A model generated the notes under the pieces. That model had not been told where the DNA came from. It saw only the letters and a program-made list of their open reading frames with translations, and did no database searches. DNA of 64,000 bases from Actinomycetes bacterium (GTDB lineage Bacteria > Actinomycetota > Acidimicrobiia > Acidimicrobiales > Poriferisodalaceae), in assembly GCA_024228575.1 (NCBI GenBank), contig JAAETH010000426.1, positions 29,979-93,978 on the forward strand, in the 5' to 3' direction. The position numbers and the translations under genes are program-made. This document shows, in pieces, positions 1 to 7,794 of this stretch. Numbering within the stretch: the stretch's first letter is position 1; each line of letters starts with the position of its first letter.

Positions 1-144
1 CAGTGGGGTTCCGTAGTCATAGGCGAGTTCGACCAGATCGACTCCCGCTACGTGTAGATGCCCGTTGGCTCCAACCTGTGCGTTATCGGGCAGCAGGTTC
101 GAAGGCACTGGGCCGAGGGCCGCAGCCGCGCTCGACGCGGTCAC
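1..144 (-). CDS. lysA: Diaminopimelate decarboxylase, N-terminal part (runs off left edge)
   Basis: First 48 codons of the PLP enzyme that makes L-lysine from meso-diaminopimelate; the rest lies beyond the left edge. Reading starts at a GTG whose last two bases are shared with the argS stop (GTGA), so the two genes are translationally coupled. The segment VDLVELAYDYGTPL matches the family's start, where A-x-x-YGTPL opens the N-terminal barrel. The argS-lysA order is common in actinobacteria. The catalytic lysine and later motifs are outside the window, so identity rests on this segment and the neighbour. Confidence 0.8.
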   Translation of the reverse strand, partial: MTASSAAAALGPVPSNLLPDNAQVGANGHLHVAGVDLVELAYDYGTPL

Positions 145-1742
145 AGCTCTTCTGGGGCAGAAACGCCGACGATTCCGAGACCCGAGGCGAGCGTCGAACG
201 CGAAGCCTCGACCAGCCACAACCTTGCCGTGGTGACCTCGGGAGAGGTGTCATTGCCGAATACGTAGCAGTCGTGGAAGAAGCCGTGGAAGGCCGCAGCC
301 AACTCTCGCAGCCAGGTGATGACCTTGTGCGGAGCCCGGTCGCGCACCGCCAGTATCATCACGTCGTTCATCTCGCTGATCGCCCGCAGCACATCGAGCT
401 CTCGCGCGTCGCTCAGGAGGGTCAGGTCGGCATCGGCCAATGCAGGACGCCGAAATCCTTCCGCGCTCTCTTTTCGCAGGATCGAACATGCCCGGGCGTG
501 GGCCATCTGCACGTAGTAGACGGGATTCTCCATCGACCGAGCGGCCATGGCGGCCAGGTCGACCGTCTGCTGAGAATCGATGCCCTGGAGCAGATAGGTG
601 AATCGGGTCGCGTCGGCGCCCACCTCGTCGATCAGGTCGGCCAACTCGATGAACACACCACTGCGCTTCCCGATCTTGACCTCTTCGCCATCGCGCTCGA
701 GCCGCACCATCTGGGTGATGCGTACCTCCAGTTCATCGGGGTCGTGTCCAAGAGCCTCGACGGCAGCTCTGAGACGGGTGACATAGCCGTGATGGTCGGC
801 GCCGAAGACGTTGATGAGAAGGCTGAACCCGCGGGCGTACTTGTTGCGGTGATAGGCGATGTCGGGGGTGATGTAGGTGAACTCGCCGTCGGACTTGACC
901 AACACCCTGTCCTTGTCGTCGCCGAAGTCGGTCGACCGCAGCCACAGGGCACCTTCGGCTTCGACGACCACACCCCTTTCGCGAAGGTCGGTCAGGGCCT
1001 CCTCGATGGAGCCACCACCGACCATCGAACGTTCGCTGAACCACGAATCGAACGTGACGCCCAGACGCCTGAGTGTCTCGTCGATGTAGCCGAGACACCG
1101 CTCGTAGCCCCACTCGAACGGATCGGCATCGGCCGGCATCTCTGCGGCCCACTTCGCTACGTAGGGCCCGGCGTACCCGTCCGCGGGGACGCTCTCGCCA
1201 GCCCTCATAGCCGAGAGCGAGGCGGCGAAGTTCTGCATCTGCACGCCGCGATCGTTGATGTAGAACTCGCGTGTCACATCGTGACCCGTCGCTTCGAACA
1301 GGCGCGACAGCGCGTCGCCGTAGATCGCCCCGCGGGCATGGCCCGCGTGCAGCGGGCCGGTCGGGTTCGAGGACACGAACTCGACGAGGACCTTCCTTCC
1401 CGCTCCGATGTCTGGCTTGCCGTAGGTGTCCCCGGCATCGATTACGTCGACCAGCACGTCGAACAGCCAGGTGTCGGCGAGACGGAAGTTCACGAACCCG
1501 GGCCCGGCTATCTCGAGGGAATCCACATGGGCCACGTTCTGCGACTCGAGTTGGGCGACGAGATCAGCTGCAAACTCGCGCGGATTCCGACCGTGTATCC
1601 CTTTCGAAGCCAGGGCCACGTTGGTCGACCAGTCACCGTGTTCGCGTCGCGCCGGGCGCTCGAGATGCACGTCGGGGCGCGGCTCGAGGCCCATCGCATC
1701 GAGTGCCGAACCGATTGCGGCGGTGAGGGATTCGCGGATCAC
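141..1742 (-). CDS. argS: Arginine--tRNA ligase
   Basis: Cytoplasmic class I aminoacyl-tRNA synthetase that charges tRNA-Arg with arginine. The 533-residue protein has an Add-1-type N-terminal domain (about 1-90), the SSNPTGPLHAGHARGA segment holding the HIGH motif as HAGH (132-135), the catalytic Rossmann fold to about residue 370, and a helical DALR-type anticodon domain at the C-terminus with YYVQMAHARACSI. As in many ArgRS there is no clean KMSKS; a KIGKRSG stretch lies in that position. Length is close to the usual 550. It begins at ATG 1742 and its stop overlaps the lysA start. Confidence 0.97.
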   Translation of the reverse strand: MIRESLTAAIGSALDAMGLEPRPDVHLERPARREHGDWSTNVALASKGIHGRNPREFAADLVAQLESQNVAHVDSLEIAGPGFVNFRLADTWLFDVLVDVIDAGDTYGKPDIGAGRKVLVEFVSSNPTGPLHAGHARGAIYGDALSRLFEATGHDVTREFYINDRGVQMQNFAASLSAMRAGESVPADGYAGPYVAKWAAEMPADADPFEWGYERCLGYIDETLRRLGVTFDSWFSERSMVGGGSIEEALTDLRERGVVVEAEGALWLRSTDFGDDKDRVLVKSDGEFTYITPDIAYHRNKYARGFSLLINVFGADHHGYVTRLRAAVEALGHDPDELEVRITQMVRLERDGEEVKIGKRSGVFIELADLIDEVGADATRFTYLLQGIDSQQTVDLAAMAARSMENPVYYVQMAHARACSILRKESAEGFRRPALADADLTLLSDARELDVLRAISEMNDVMILAVRDRAPHKVITWLRELAAAFHGFFHDCYVFGNDTSPEVTTARLWLVEASRSTLASGLGIVGVSAPEEL

Positions 1743-1790
1743 GGTGCTCTCCGGGTCGTCTTGAGCGAAACCCAGAGGTTACCGGTGGTG

Positions 1791-2780
1791 TCAGACGCCC
1801 GAACCCCAATTCGAGCTGTGCCAACTCCACGCCGTGCGCACGATGTCGTGCAGGTCTGATGAGGCTGGCTCCCAACCGAACTCGGTCCGAAATCTGGTCG
1901 AGTCGGCGACCAACTCGGCCGGATCACCCGCACGGCGATCGGACTCGGTGTAGGGAACGGGTGTCCCGACCACAGCACCGATGGTCTCGAGCACTTCGCG
2001 GTTGGACCTGCCAATTCCCGTTCCGAGGTTGTAAGCACCGCTTGAAACTCCTCCGATCAAGCCCTCGACCGCAAGTACGTGGGCCGACGCGAGGTCGTTC
2101 ACGTGGATGTAGTCGCGGATGCAGGTGCCGTCGGGTGTCGGATAGTCGGTACCGAACAGCGTCATCCCGGGATGTCGCCCGGCAGCGGCCGCGATTGCGA
2201 GTGGGATCAGGTGGGTTTCGGGATCGTGATCCTCGCCCAGGTCTCCCGCTGGATCGGCGCCACACGCGTTGAAGTAGCGCAGGGCAATCCAGGGAAGCTG
2301 GTGAGCATGGTGCACGTCGGCAAGGACCTGCTCGAGCATGGCCTTCGATGATCCATAGGGATTGATCGGAGCTATCGGCGCCGATTCGGGAATCGGTTGC
2401 TCTTCGGGGATGCCGTAGACCGCTGCGGTCGAGCTGAACACAAACGCCTTCACACCATGTTCGATGCTGCGGTCCACCAAGCTTGCAGCCTTTGTGAGGT
2501 TCGTTTCATAGAAGGCCAGCGGGTCCACAACCGAGCGAGCGACCTCGATGAAGCCAGCGAAGTGGATCACCCCGTCGAATGGTCCATGGGCCTTGAACAC
2601 CGAATCGACGAATGCGGCGTCGCCGACATCTCCGACGGCCAGGAGGCACTCTCCGACCGAGCCAGTTCGGCCTGCGGACAGGTCATCGAGGACGACCACG
2701 TCATGTCCGGCCTTCCCCAATGCCCTCACCGTGTGCGAACCGATGTAGCCCGCGCCACCTGTTACCAGCAATCTCGACAT
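1791..2780 (-). CDS. galE: UDP-glucose 4-epimerase
   Basis: NAD-dependent short-chain dehydrogenase/reductase interconverting UDP-glucose and UDP-galactose, supplying galactose for glycans. The 329-residue protein starts with the nucleotide-binding VTGGAGYIGSH motif, has the active-site SSTAAVYG segment near 117-123, and the catalytic pair Y142/K146 in PYGSSK. The C-terminal sugar-binding half includes RYFNACGADPAG and RDYIHVNDLA, both typical of GalE. It lies upstream of argS on the same strand with a 48-base gap, and is divergent from the MBOAT gene, which fits a role in surface polysaccharide supply. Confidence 0.95.
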   Translation of the reverse strand: MSRLLVTGGAGYIGSHTVRALGKAGHDVVVLDDLSAGRTGSVGECLLAVGDVGDAAFVDSVFKAHGPFDGVIHFAGFIEVARSVVDPLAFYETNLTKAASLVDRSIEHGVKAFVFSSTAAVYGIPEEQPIPESAPIAPINPYGSSKAMLEQVLADVHHAHQLPWIALRYFNACGADPAGDLGEDHDPETHLIPLAIAAAAGRHPGMTLFGTDYPTPDGTCIRDYIHVNDLASAHVLAVEGLIGGVSSGAYNLGTGIGRSNREVLETIGAVVGTPVPYTESDRRAGDPAELVADSTRFRTEFGWEPASSDLHDIVRTAWSWHSSNWGSGV

Positions 2781-2866
2781 ACTCCCAGTATGGAGCCGTT
2801 TGAAACAGACTAATTACGAACCTCATCCGGCCGACCGACAAACTGCCAGACGACGCAGGATTCTCG

Positions 2867-4273
2867 ATGCTCTTCAACAGTTTCATCTTCGCGGGCTTCT
2901 TCGTTGTTGTCCTCGCGTTGTACAGGCTGGTCGGCCACGACTGGCAGAACCGGCTGCTGCTGGTCGCCTCGTACGTGTTCTACGCGGCGTGGGACTGGCG
3001 CTTCTGCAGCCTGTTGTTGATCTCGACCGTCGTCGACTACTACGTGGGTGGCCGGCTCCACACCACCGACGACGAGAGATCGCGAAAACGTCTGTTGCGC
3101 CTCTCGATGATGACCAATCTCGGCATCCTGGCGACCTTCAAGTACTTCAACTTCTTCATCGACTCTGCGACGTCCTTGTTGTCATCGGTCGGCCTCGACG
3201 CCTCCTCACCTGTGCTGAAGGTGGCGCTTCCGGTCGGCATCAGCTTCTACACGTTCCAAACCATGAGCTACACGATCGACATCTATCGCAGACGCCTCGA
3301 GCCGGTCGACTCGATCCGCGACTTTGCCGTGTTCGTCGCCTACTTCCCCCAGCTCGTCGCGGGACCGATCGAGCGCGCATCAAATCTCCTGCCCCGCATC
3401 CAAAGGGATCGGGCCCATTCGAGGCAGCAGGATCTCGAAGGTCTGTGGCTCATGTTGTGGGGCCTGTTCAAGAAGATCGTCATCGCGGACAACGCAGCAA
3501 TCGTCGTCAACGAGGTCTTCGCCTCCGACACACCCAGCAGCGGATTTGTGGGCCTCGTCGCCGTCTATGCGTTCGCGCTCCAGATCTACTGCGACTTCAG
3601 CGGATACTCCGATATCGCCAGGGGCGCTTCGAAGCTGCTCGGGATAGAGCTGATGCTCAACTTCGAAATGCCCTACCGCAGCCAGAACCCGAGCGAGTTC
3701 TGGCGTCGCTGGCACATCAGCCTCAGCACGTGGCTGCGCGACTACCTGTACATCCCCCTCGGGGGCAACAGGGGTGGCGAGCTGCTCACCTACCGCAACC
3801 TCTTGCTAACGATGACCATCGGGGGACTGTGGCACGGCGCGGCCTGGACCTTCGTCGCCTGGGGGATGTTCCACGGCCTATGGCTGGGTGCACATCGATA
3901 CCTATCCGAGAAACGACCCGCTGCAAGTCCGACACCGGTGTTGCGTCTGCTCAAGCAGATCGGAACGTTCCATATGGTCTGTGTGGGGTGGCTGTTCTTC
4001 AGGGCCGAGTCGTTCGGTCAGGTGTTCAACTTCCTCGAGACGATGGTTCTCGACCTCACGATCACATCGGACCTGGGGCGGTACGTGTTCATTGTGGTCG
4101 TCTTGTCCGCAGCGCTGCTGTTGCTCGAGGGATGGCATCGCTCCGTCGATGATCCCTCGGCCAGCCTCGGCTGGCATCGGGGTCTGGGACCCACGATCGT
4201 CACCGGGCTCGTTCTCACGATGATCGTCCTCGCGCCACCAGCAGGTGGCCAATTCATCTACTTCCAGTTCTGA
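2867..4273 (+). CDS. MBOAT family O-acyltransferase (AlgI/DltB-like)
   Basis: Polytopic membrane protein of 468 residues in the membrane-bound O-acyltransferase family. Members of the AlgI/PatA/DltB group move acyl groups, usually acetyl, across the membrane onto extracellular polymers. Visible landmarks are about ten hydrophobic helices, the FPQLVAGPIER segment, the FCDFSGYSDIA-type stretch (here YCDFSGYSDIA), the NPSEFWRRWHISLSTW motif, and the conserved histidine H323 in GGLWHGAAW. It is followed one base later by an SGNH-like gene. The acceptor polymer is unknown; a galE gene lies divergently upstream. Confidence 0.93.
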   Translation: MLFNSFIFAGFFVVVLALYRLVGHDWQNRLLLVASYVFYAAWDWRFCSLLLISTVVDYYVGGRLHTTDDERSRKRLLRLSMMTNLGILATFKYFNFFIDSATSLLSSVGLDASSPVLKVALPVGISFYTFQTMSYTIDIYRRRLEPVDSIRDFAVFVAYFPQLVAGPIERASNLLPRIQRDRAHSRQQDLEGLWLMLWGLFKKIVIADNAAIVVNEVFASDTPSSGFVGLVAVYAFALQIYCDFSGYSDIARGASKLLGIELMLNFEMPYRSQNPSEFWRRWHISLSTWLRDYLYIPLGGNRGGELLTYRNLLLTMTIGGLWHGAAWTFVAWGMFHGLWLGAHRYLSEKRPAASPTPVLRLLKQIGTFHMVCVGWLFFRAESFGQVFNFLETMVLDLTITSDLGRYVFIVVVLSAALLLLEGWHRSVDDPSASLGWHRGLGPTIVTGLVLTMIVLAPPAGGQFIYFQF

Positions 4274-4274
4274 C

Positions 4275-5351
4275 ATGAAGCTCGGCAGGCCAATGAAACC
4301 CAAATGGCGAACCCTTCAATGGATCATCATCCCGGTGATCATGATCATCGCGGTCGAGGGTGTGGCGCGGGTGGGTCTGTCGAACTACGAGGAGTGGTAC
4401 GACTCGTCGGCGACCCACAACGCAGACATCGTCTTCATCGGCAGCTCCCGCGTGGCATCTGGCATCAATGCTCCGCTCGTGAGTCAGGTCGTGTCCGACG
4501 AGGTCGAATACCGGGTCAAGGTCACCAACCAAGGACGTGGCGGGTCCACGATCGTCACCCACTACCTGGAGCTTCGCGAGCTCATCGAATCCGGAAGACT
4601 CGAGCAGCCGATCGTCCTGCTCGAGCTGGCCGGTGAAGTCCCAGCGCCTCTGATGCGAGGAACCTGGGATGAGCGCTGGTTCCACCCAAAGTTCCCAAGC
4701 CTTCTGGCCAGGGCGATGACTGGCGACGATGTCGATCCCTTCCTCGAAGCCGACCACTCTCGTTCCGAACGTTTTGCGGTGCTGTCACGCTACGCGTTCA
4801 ACAACAGCGATCTGATCTCGTTCAAGGACGGATGGCGAGACCTGTTCTTCGATCGGGGTGGAAAGGCAACAGGCGATGTTCTCGACCTGTTCTTGCCGAC
4901 CACCAAAGGCGACGGATCAGGCCTGTCCGATGCCGGTGGTGTCGCAACCGATGCAGCGGGCGTCGAACGAGCTCGCGAACTCGCACTCGAACGACTCGAG
5001 AACGAGTCGCGTACGGGTGTGGTTCTCGACGACTGGAACGCGACCGTGTTGGCCAGCCTGGTCCAACTCGTCCACGACAACGGAGGTCGGTTCGTCTTCT
5101 TCCAGATGCCCGTGTCCTCGGTATTCGAGATCGACTTCGAGACCGATGTGCACAAGGAGAACAGGACCAATTTCGCTTCCTCGATGAACGAGTGGGGCAC
5201 ACCTCTCATCGAGTTCGATCCCGGCCTGGACGACGAGTCCTTCCCCGATCTCTGGCACCTCGGCAAGGACGGCGCCGACATCACCAGCGAACAGCTGGGA
5301 GAGCTGCTCGCCCAGATGATCGCTGCTGGTGAACCAGGACTGACAGAATAG
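4275..5351 (+). CDS. SGNH-hydrolase-like membrane-anchored protein, probable MBOAT partner
   Basis: A 358-residue protein with one N-terminal membrane anchor (about 13-30, WRTLQWIIIPVIMIIAV) and an external domain. The start VFIGSSRVASGIN (53-65) looks like SGNH block I, with the nucleophile candidate S57 or S58, and DLWHLGKDGADI near the end gives the block V D-x-x-H (D325, H328). MBOAT acetylases are commonly paired with an SGNH/AlgX/AlgJ-like protein that finishes acyl transfer to the polymer. The start lies one base after the MBOAT stop, so co-expression is near certain; a second in-frame ATG at 4293 is possible. The SGNH assignment is by motif only. Confidence 0.7.
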   Translation: MKLGRPMKPKWRTLQWIIIPVIMIIAVEGVARVGLSNYEEWYDSSATHNADIVFIGSSRVASGINAPLVSQVVSDEVEYRVKVTNQGRGGSTIVTHYLELRELIESGRLEQPIVLLELAGEVPAPLMRGTWDERWFHPKFPSLLARAMTGDDVDPFLEADHSRSERFAVLSRYAFNNSDLISFKDGWRDLFFDRGGKATGDVLDLFLPTTKGDGSGLSDAGGVATDAAGVERARELALERLENESRTGVVLDDWNATVLASLVQLVHDNGGRFVFFQMPVSSVFEIDFETDVHKENRTNFASSMNEWGTPLIEFDPGLDDESFPDLWHLGKDGADITSEQLGELLAQMIAAGEPGLTE

Positions 5352-5420
5352 CCATCACGAATCGAGGCACCGACAGCTCCTCGAAGCGCTACATTGACCC
5401 TCCGGTCGAGTTCGACCGAT

Positions 5421-5492
5421 GCCCTCGTAGCTCAGGGGATAGAGCAGTGGCCTCCGGAGCCATGAGCGCAGGTTCGAATCCTGCCGAGGGCG
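5421..5492 (+). tRNA. tRNA-Arg (anticodon CCG)
   Basis: A full cloverleaf can be drawn. The acceptor stem pairs GCCCTCG with CGAGGGC; the D arm is GCTC/GAGC; the anticodon stem GTGGC/GCCAT encloses loop CTCCGGA with anticodon CCG; the T arm is GCAGG-TTCGAAT-CCTGC. The discriminator is G and a complete CCA is not encoded. The 3' part, from the anticodon loop on, is duplicated at 8924, marking it as the integration target of the downstream element. This copy is complete and presumably functional. Confidence 0.95.
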
Positions 5493-5501
5493 CATTCCGC
5501 A
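5452..5501 (+). repeat. attL: 50-bp direct repeat at the tRNA-Arg 3' end
   Basis: These 50 bases, starting CTCCGGAGCC in the anticodon loop and ending GCATTCCGCA past the tRNA, recur without mismatch at 8924-8973. Similarity resumes as TGGGCTCTG a few bases further on. This is the usual product of tyrosine-integrase recombination into a tRNA gene. Confidence 0.92.
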
Positions 5502-5507
5502 GAATGG

Positions 5508-5521
5508 GCTCTGATCAGGGC
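5508..5521 (+). repeat. Candidate integrase arm-type site, left
   Basis: GCTCTGATCAGGGC lies just inside attL and recurs with one mismatch (GCTCTGACCAGGGC) at 8887-8900 just inside attR, in the same orientation. Tyrosine integrases often bind short repeated arm sites beside the core. This is inference from position and similarity. Confidence 0.35.
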
Positions 5522-5629
5522 AAAAGCCCCAGGTCAGACCCCTTTCGCTTTCTCCGCCACTCTTCCTGGTTCCACCCCATTTCTCGCCGGTTTTGGGGGC
5601 CCATTGGGAGGAAGACCCGTCCGTGGCGT

Positions 5630-5953
5630 TCACCTGGGGCCATCCGAGGGTCGCCAGCCGAGCTTGCGGGCCTCGTCCTCGACGACGATGCCGACCAACC
5701 TGGCAACCGGCACTTCGAGCTGTGTTGCCCAGGTGCGGAACCGGGTCCACGCGTCGTCGTCGACGAACAGGCGGGCGAATCGCTTCTGTCGCCGTAGGTG
5801 CGATCGGGGCGCCGAAGCCTTGGGCGAATCGGCGTTGTGCACTGCTTGGTGCACATGTTGGCGCACTGCCCGGGCGCTCAGCGACCGGTGCACCAGATCG
5901 CCAACCTGCTTGGCTACCGCCCGACGCCTCTTCACGGCATCGGCCTTGACCAC
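5630..5953 (-). CDS. Hypothetical element protein, possible DNA-binding or plasmid-type
   Basis: A 107-residue basic protein read from a GTG at 5953. The N-terminal half is rich in Arg and Ala (KRRRAVAKQVGDLV); the C-terminal half, DDDAWTRFRTWATQLEVP followed by a helix ending EARKLGW, looks like a ribbon-helix-helix-sized unit. The same frame stays open upstream and reads VEVDPEAWTVVKADAVKRRR, a repeat of the DxxAW theme, back to a stop just beyond, with no good start there. The annotated protein may therefore lack its first residues. It is the leftmost gene of the tRNA-Arg element. Function unknown. Confidence 0.5.
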   Translation of the reverse strand: MVKADAVKRRRAVAKQVGDLVHRSLSARAVRQHVHQAVHNADSPKASAPRSHLRRQKRFARLFVDDDAWTRFRTWATQLEVPVARLVGIVVEDEARKLGWRPSDGPR

Positions 5954-6032
5954 CGTCCAGGCCTCGGGGTCGACTTCGACTTGAGTGGGTCGGTTGGGTT
6001 ACCGCTTCTCCCCCCACATACATGCCGCCCTG

Positions 6033-6335
6033 TTAGCGACGCCGCTTGCGTTCGAGCCGTGTCTGGTGCGCCCGCACGGACCGTTCGATCTTGCGGGCCA
6101 CGACATCGTCGGCCCACTCCTCGTGCAGGGCACGGTCGTAGGCGTCGGCGAGGTCCTGGAGGCTTCGCCGGACGTCGCTCGCGCGAACGATCCACTTTCT
6201 GACCTCCTCGGGTGTGGAGCCTCGGGCTGCCCGGAGCTGGAGCTCGGCGGCGACAGCGAGCATGGTGTTGACCGCTTCCTCGGTGGTGAGCTGGGCGTCC
6301 TCCACAGACATGCTTCCGGTAGTTCGTCTGCTCAC
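6033..6335 (-). CDS. Hypothetical helical protein in the element
   Basis: A 100-residue, almost entirely helical, charged protein (EEAVNTMLAVAAELQLRAAR, then EEVRKWIVRASDVRRSLQDL) with a basic tail RLERKRRR. I do not recognise the family. It is transcribed leftwards, 79 bases upstream of the 5630-5953 gene and divergent from the excisionase-like gene at 6433, with a 97-base gap that probably holds both promoters. The helical, basic character would suit a small DNA-associated accessory protein, but nothing in the sequence proves this. Confidence 0.5.
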   Translation of the reverse strand: MSRRTTGSMSVEDAQLTTEEAVNTMLAVAAELQLRAARGSTPEEVRKWIVRASDVRRSLQDLADAYDRALHEEWADDVVARKIERSVRAHQTRLERKRRR

Positions 6336-6432
6336 CTACGGGAAGGCGCGTCGGGACGGCCAGACGCGACAGGGAATCTGAAGAAATCAGCGGTGGCGGT
6401 GTCGCGTTCGGTCGGATGCGCCTACCAGGGTC

Positions 6433-6672
6433 ATGCCCAGCGATTCCCACAGCCCAGCGCTGCTGACGGTGCCCGAAGTCGCCGACCTCATGGCCGTCGG
6501 CACCGCCTACGTCTACCGCCTCGTCAGCGAACGCCGAATCCCCTACCTCAAACTCGGCCACCACGTCCGCTTCGACCCGAGCGAGTTGGCGGAGTGGCTG
6601 GACAACTCACGAGTCGGGCCAACCACCGTGCGATGCTCTCGGCGCGCCGACGGCCAAGTTCGACATCGGTGA
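6433..6672 (+). CDS. Excisionase-type helix-turn-helix protein
   Basis: A 79-residue protein with the HTH_17/excisionase fold: LLTVPEVADLMAVGTAYVYR (winged-helix recognition part) followed by the wing segment IPYLKLGHHVRFDPSELAEWL. Such proteins act as directionality factors for tyrosine integrases or as small regulators. It sits between the att repeats, on the strand opposite the integrase. Its TGA overlaps the ATG of the following gene (ATGA), so the two are translationally coupled. The last 20 residues are not conserved-looking. Confidence 0.85.
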   Translation: MPSDSHSPALLTVPEVADLMAVGTAYVYRLVSERRIPYLKLGHHVRFDPSELAEWLDNSRVGPTTVRCSRRADGQVRHR

Positions 6673-7089
6673 TGACAGCGGCGCAGTGGAAACGGGCAGT
6701 GCTTCCTCTGCTAGCTGATCCTTCCGGTTGGGCGTTCCGCGGGAAACTCGCCTACAGAACTCCTGTCGACTGGGTACTCACCGGAATACACCGAGGCGCT
6801 CGAACGCGCACTCGCAGGGTTGGAAACCCAGGATGATGCGCTTGGGCGTATGGCGGCAAGCGATCGTGAGGAGAACGCCTACGCAATGCTCCTCCTCGGA
6901 CGGAGGCGACGGGCGCAGCGGTCCCCGGCTCGACCCTTCTTTCCCACAGACAACCGGGCTTTCGTCGAGGACGAGCGCTCGCGACGAGCTCAGATCCTCA
7001 GCCTGGTCGAAGCAAGAGATATCGACGGGGCCCTCGCGTTCCTGCGAGCGTGGCGCGACTTCACCGCATCAGCACTACGTGTCGAGTAG
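6672..7089 (+). pseudogene. Disrupted hypothetical gene of the element (frame change near 6780)
   Basis: The first frame starts at ATG 6672 (overlapping the excisionase stop) and reads MTAAQWKRAVLPLLADPSG then RGKLAYRTPVDWVLTGI before ending at 6836. A second frame reads YSPEYTEALERALAGLETQD onward and continues to 7089 as a helical, charged protein ending in FLRAWRDFTASALRVE. Both halves look like real protein and join at roughly 6770-6790. This suggests one gene broken by a small indel or internal deletion. Alternatively two short genes exist, the second starting at TTG 6820. Family not recognised. Confidence 0.45.
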
Positions 7090-7236
7090 CAGCTCCCGAC
7101 AGTGGATAGACACAGGCAGCGACCGACCGCCAGAAGCGCAGAACCCGGTGGCTCCTCAAACGGGGGAGAACACCGGGTCCACTTCCAGCTCCGAGTGGAG
7201 CCGTCTTGTTCAGTATCGCCAGATGTGCCGGCGACT

Positions 7237-7794
7237 TCAACCTAATTCGTCGATTTCGCGAAGTGTTGTGACGGGCTCGATGAGCCTCCGCCACTCGCCG
7301 CCTCGGCCGAACGCCCAGCCGATTGCGTCGGGTAGCGCCAGCAGGCAGTCATCGCCCGAAGCACGATGGATGAACCCGAACCGCTCAACACACGCTGTAC
7401 GCATCGCCTCGTGAAGTGTGAACCGGTCCTGGCGGTCCCGAAGCTCGCCGCGGGTGTCGAGCACTGCGGACACGACGTCGAGCGTGGGCACATCGGCAAC
7501 CAGCCCTTGCAGGCACCGATCCCGCGAAGCCTTGTCATCGCCACGACCGGCGTATGGCGTCTCGTACACGGTGGCGCGAATCTCGAGGCTGGCAAATCCT
7601 CGAAGGATCTGCCGGCGCCTCTGCTTGCCTTCGTCGGACATGTGCGGCCGCCGCTGGCCTTTCGGGATTCGTTGCCGGACGTCACGGGTCACGACAGCAA
7701 GGTCCTTCGAACGGACCCGAACGGATGTGAGCCGATAGGTGCGGCCCCTGATGCTCTCGTCGATGAATGCGTGGAACGGTCCTCGTTCGATCAT
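7237..7794 (-). CDS. Hypothetical protein, DUF3800-like start
   Basis: A 185-residue protein beginning GPFHAFIDESIRGRTYRLT; the FIDES strand, with Asp-Glu early in a beta strand, resembles the opening of DUF3800 proteins, which are frequent in phage and island contexts. Further on are an Arg-rich helix (GKQRRRQILRGFASLEIRA) and a C-terminal DAIGWAFGRGGEWRRLIEP segment. Its ATG overlaps the integrase stop by four bases, so it is co-translated with the integrase. A nuclease-like fold is possible but unproven. Confidence 0.6.
   Translation of the reverse strand: MIERGPFHAFIDESIRGRTYRLTSVRVRSKDLAVVTRDVRQRIPKGQRRPHMSDEGKQRRRQILRGFASLEIRATVYETPYAGRGDDKASRDRCLQGLVADVPTLDVVSAVLDTRGELRDRQDRFTLHEAMRTACVERFGFIHRASGDDCLLALPDAIGWAFGRGGEWRRLIEPVTTLREIDELG

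Noticed and set aside
3..1859. Very long open frame on the plus strand
   Set aside because: It lies opposite argS and lysA and is an antisense frame kept open by high GC; the minus strand encodes a complete ArgRS with the HAGH motif.
5355..6023. 222-residue frame on the minus strand across the tRNA
   Set aside because: It runs through tRNA-Arg and is rich in Arg, Gly and Pro; the 107-residue frame within it has better protein character.
6433..6672. MerR-type stress regulator
   Set aside because: The helix-turn-helix could suit MerR, but there is no dimerisation helix or effector domain and the position in an integrated element favours an excisionase-type protein.
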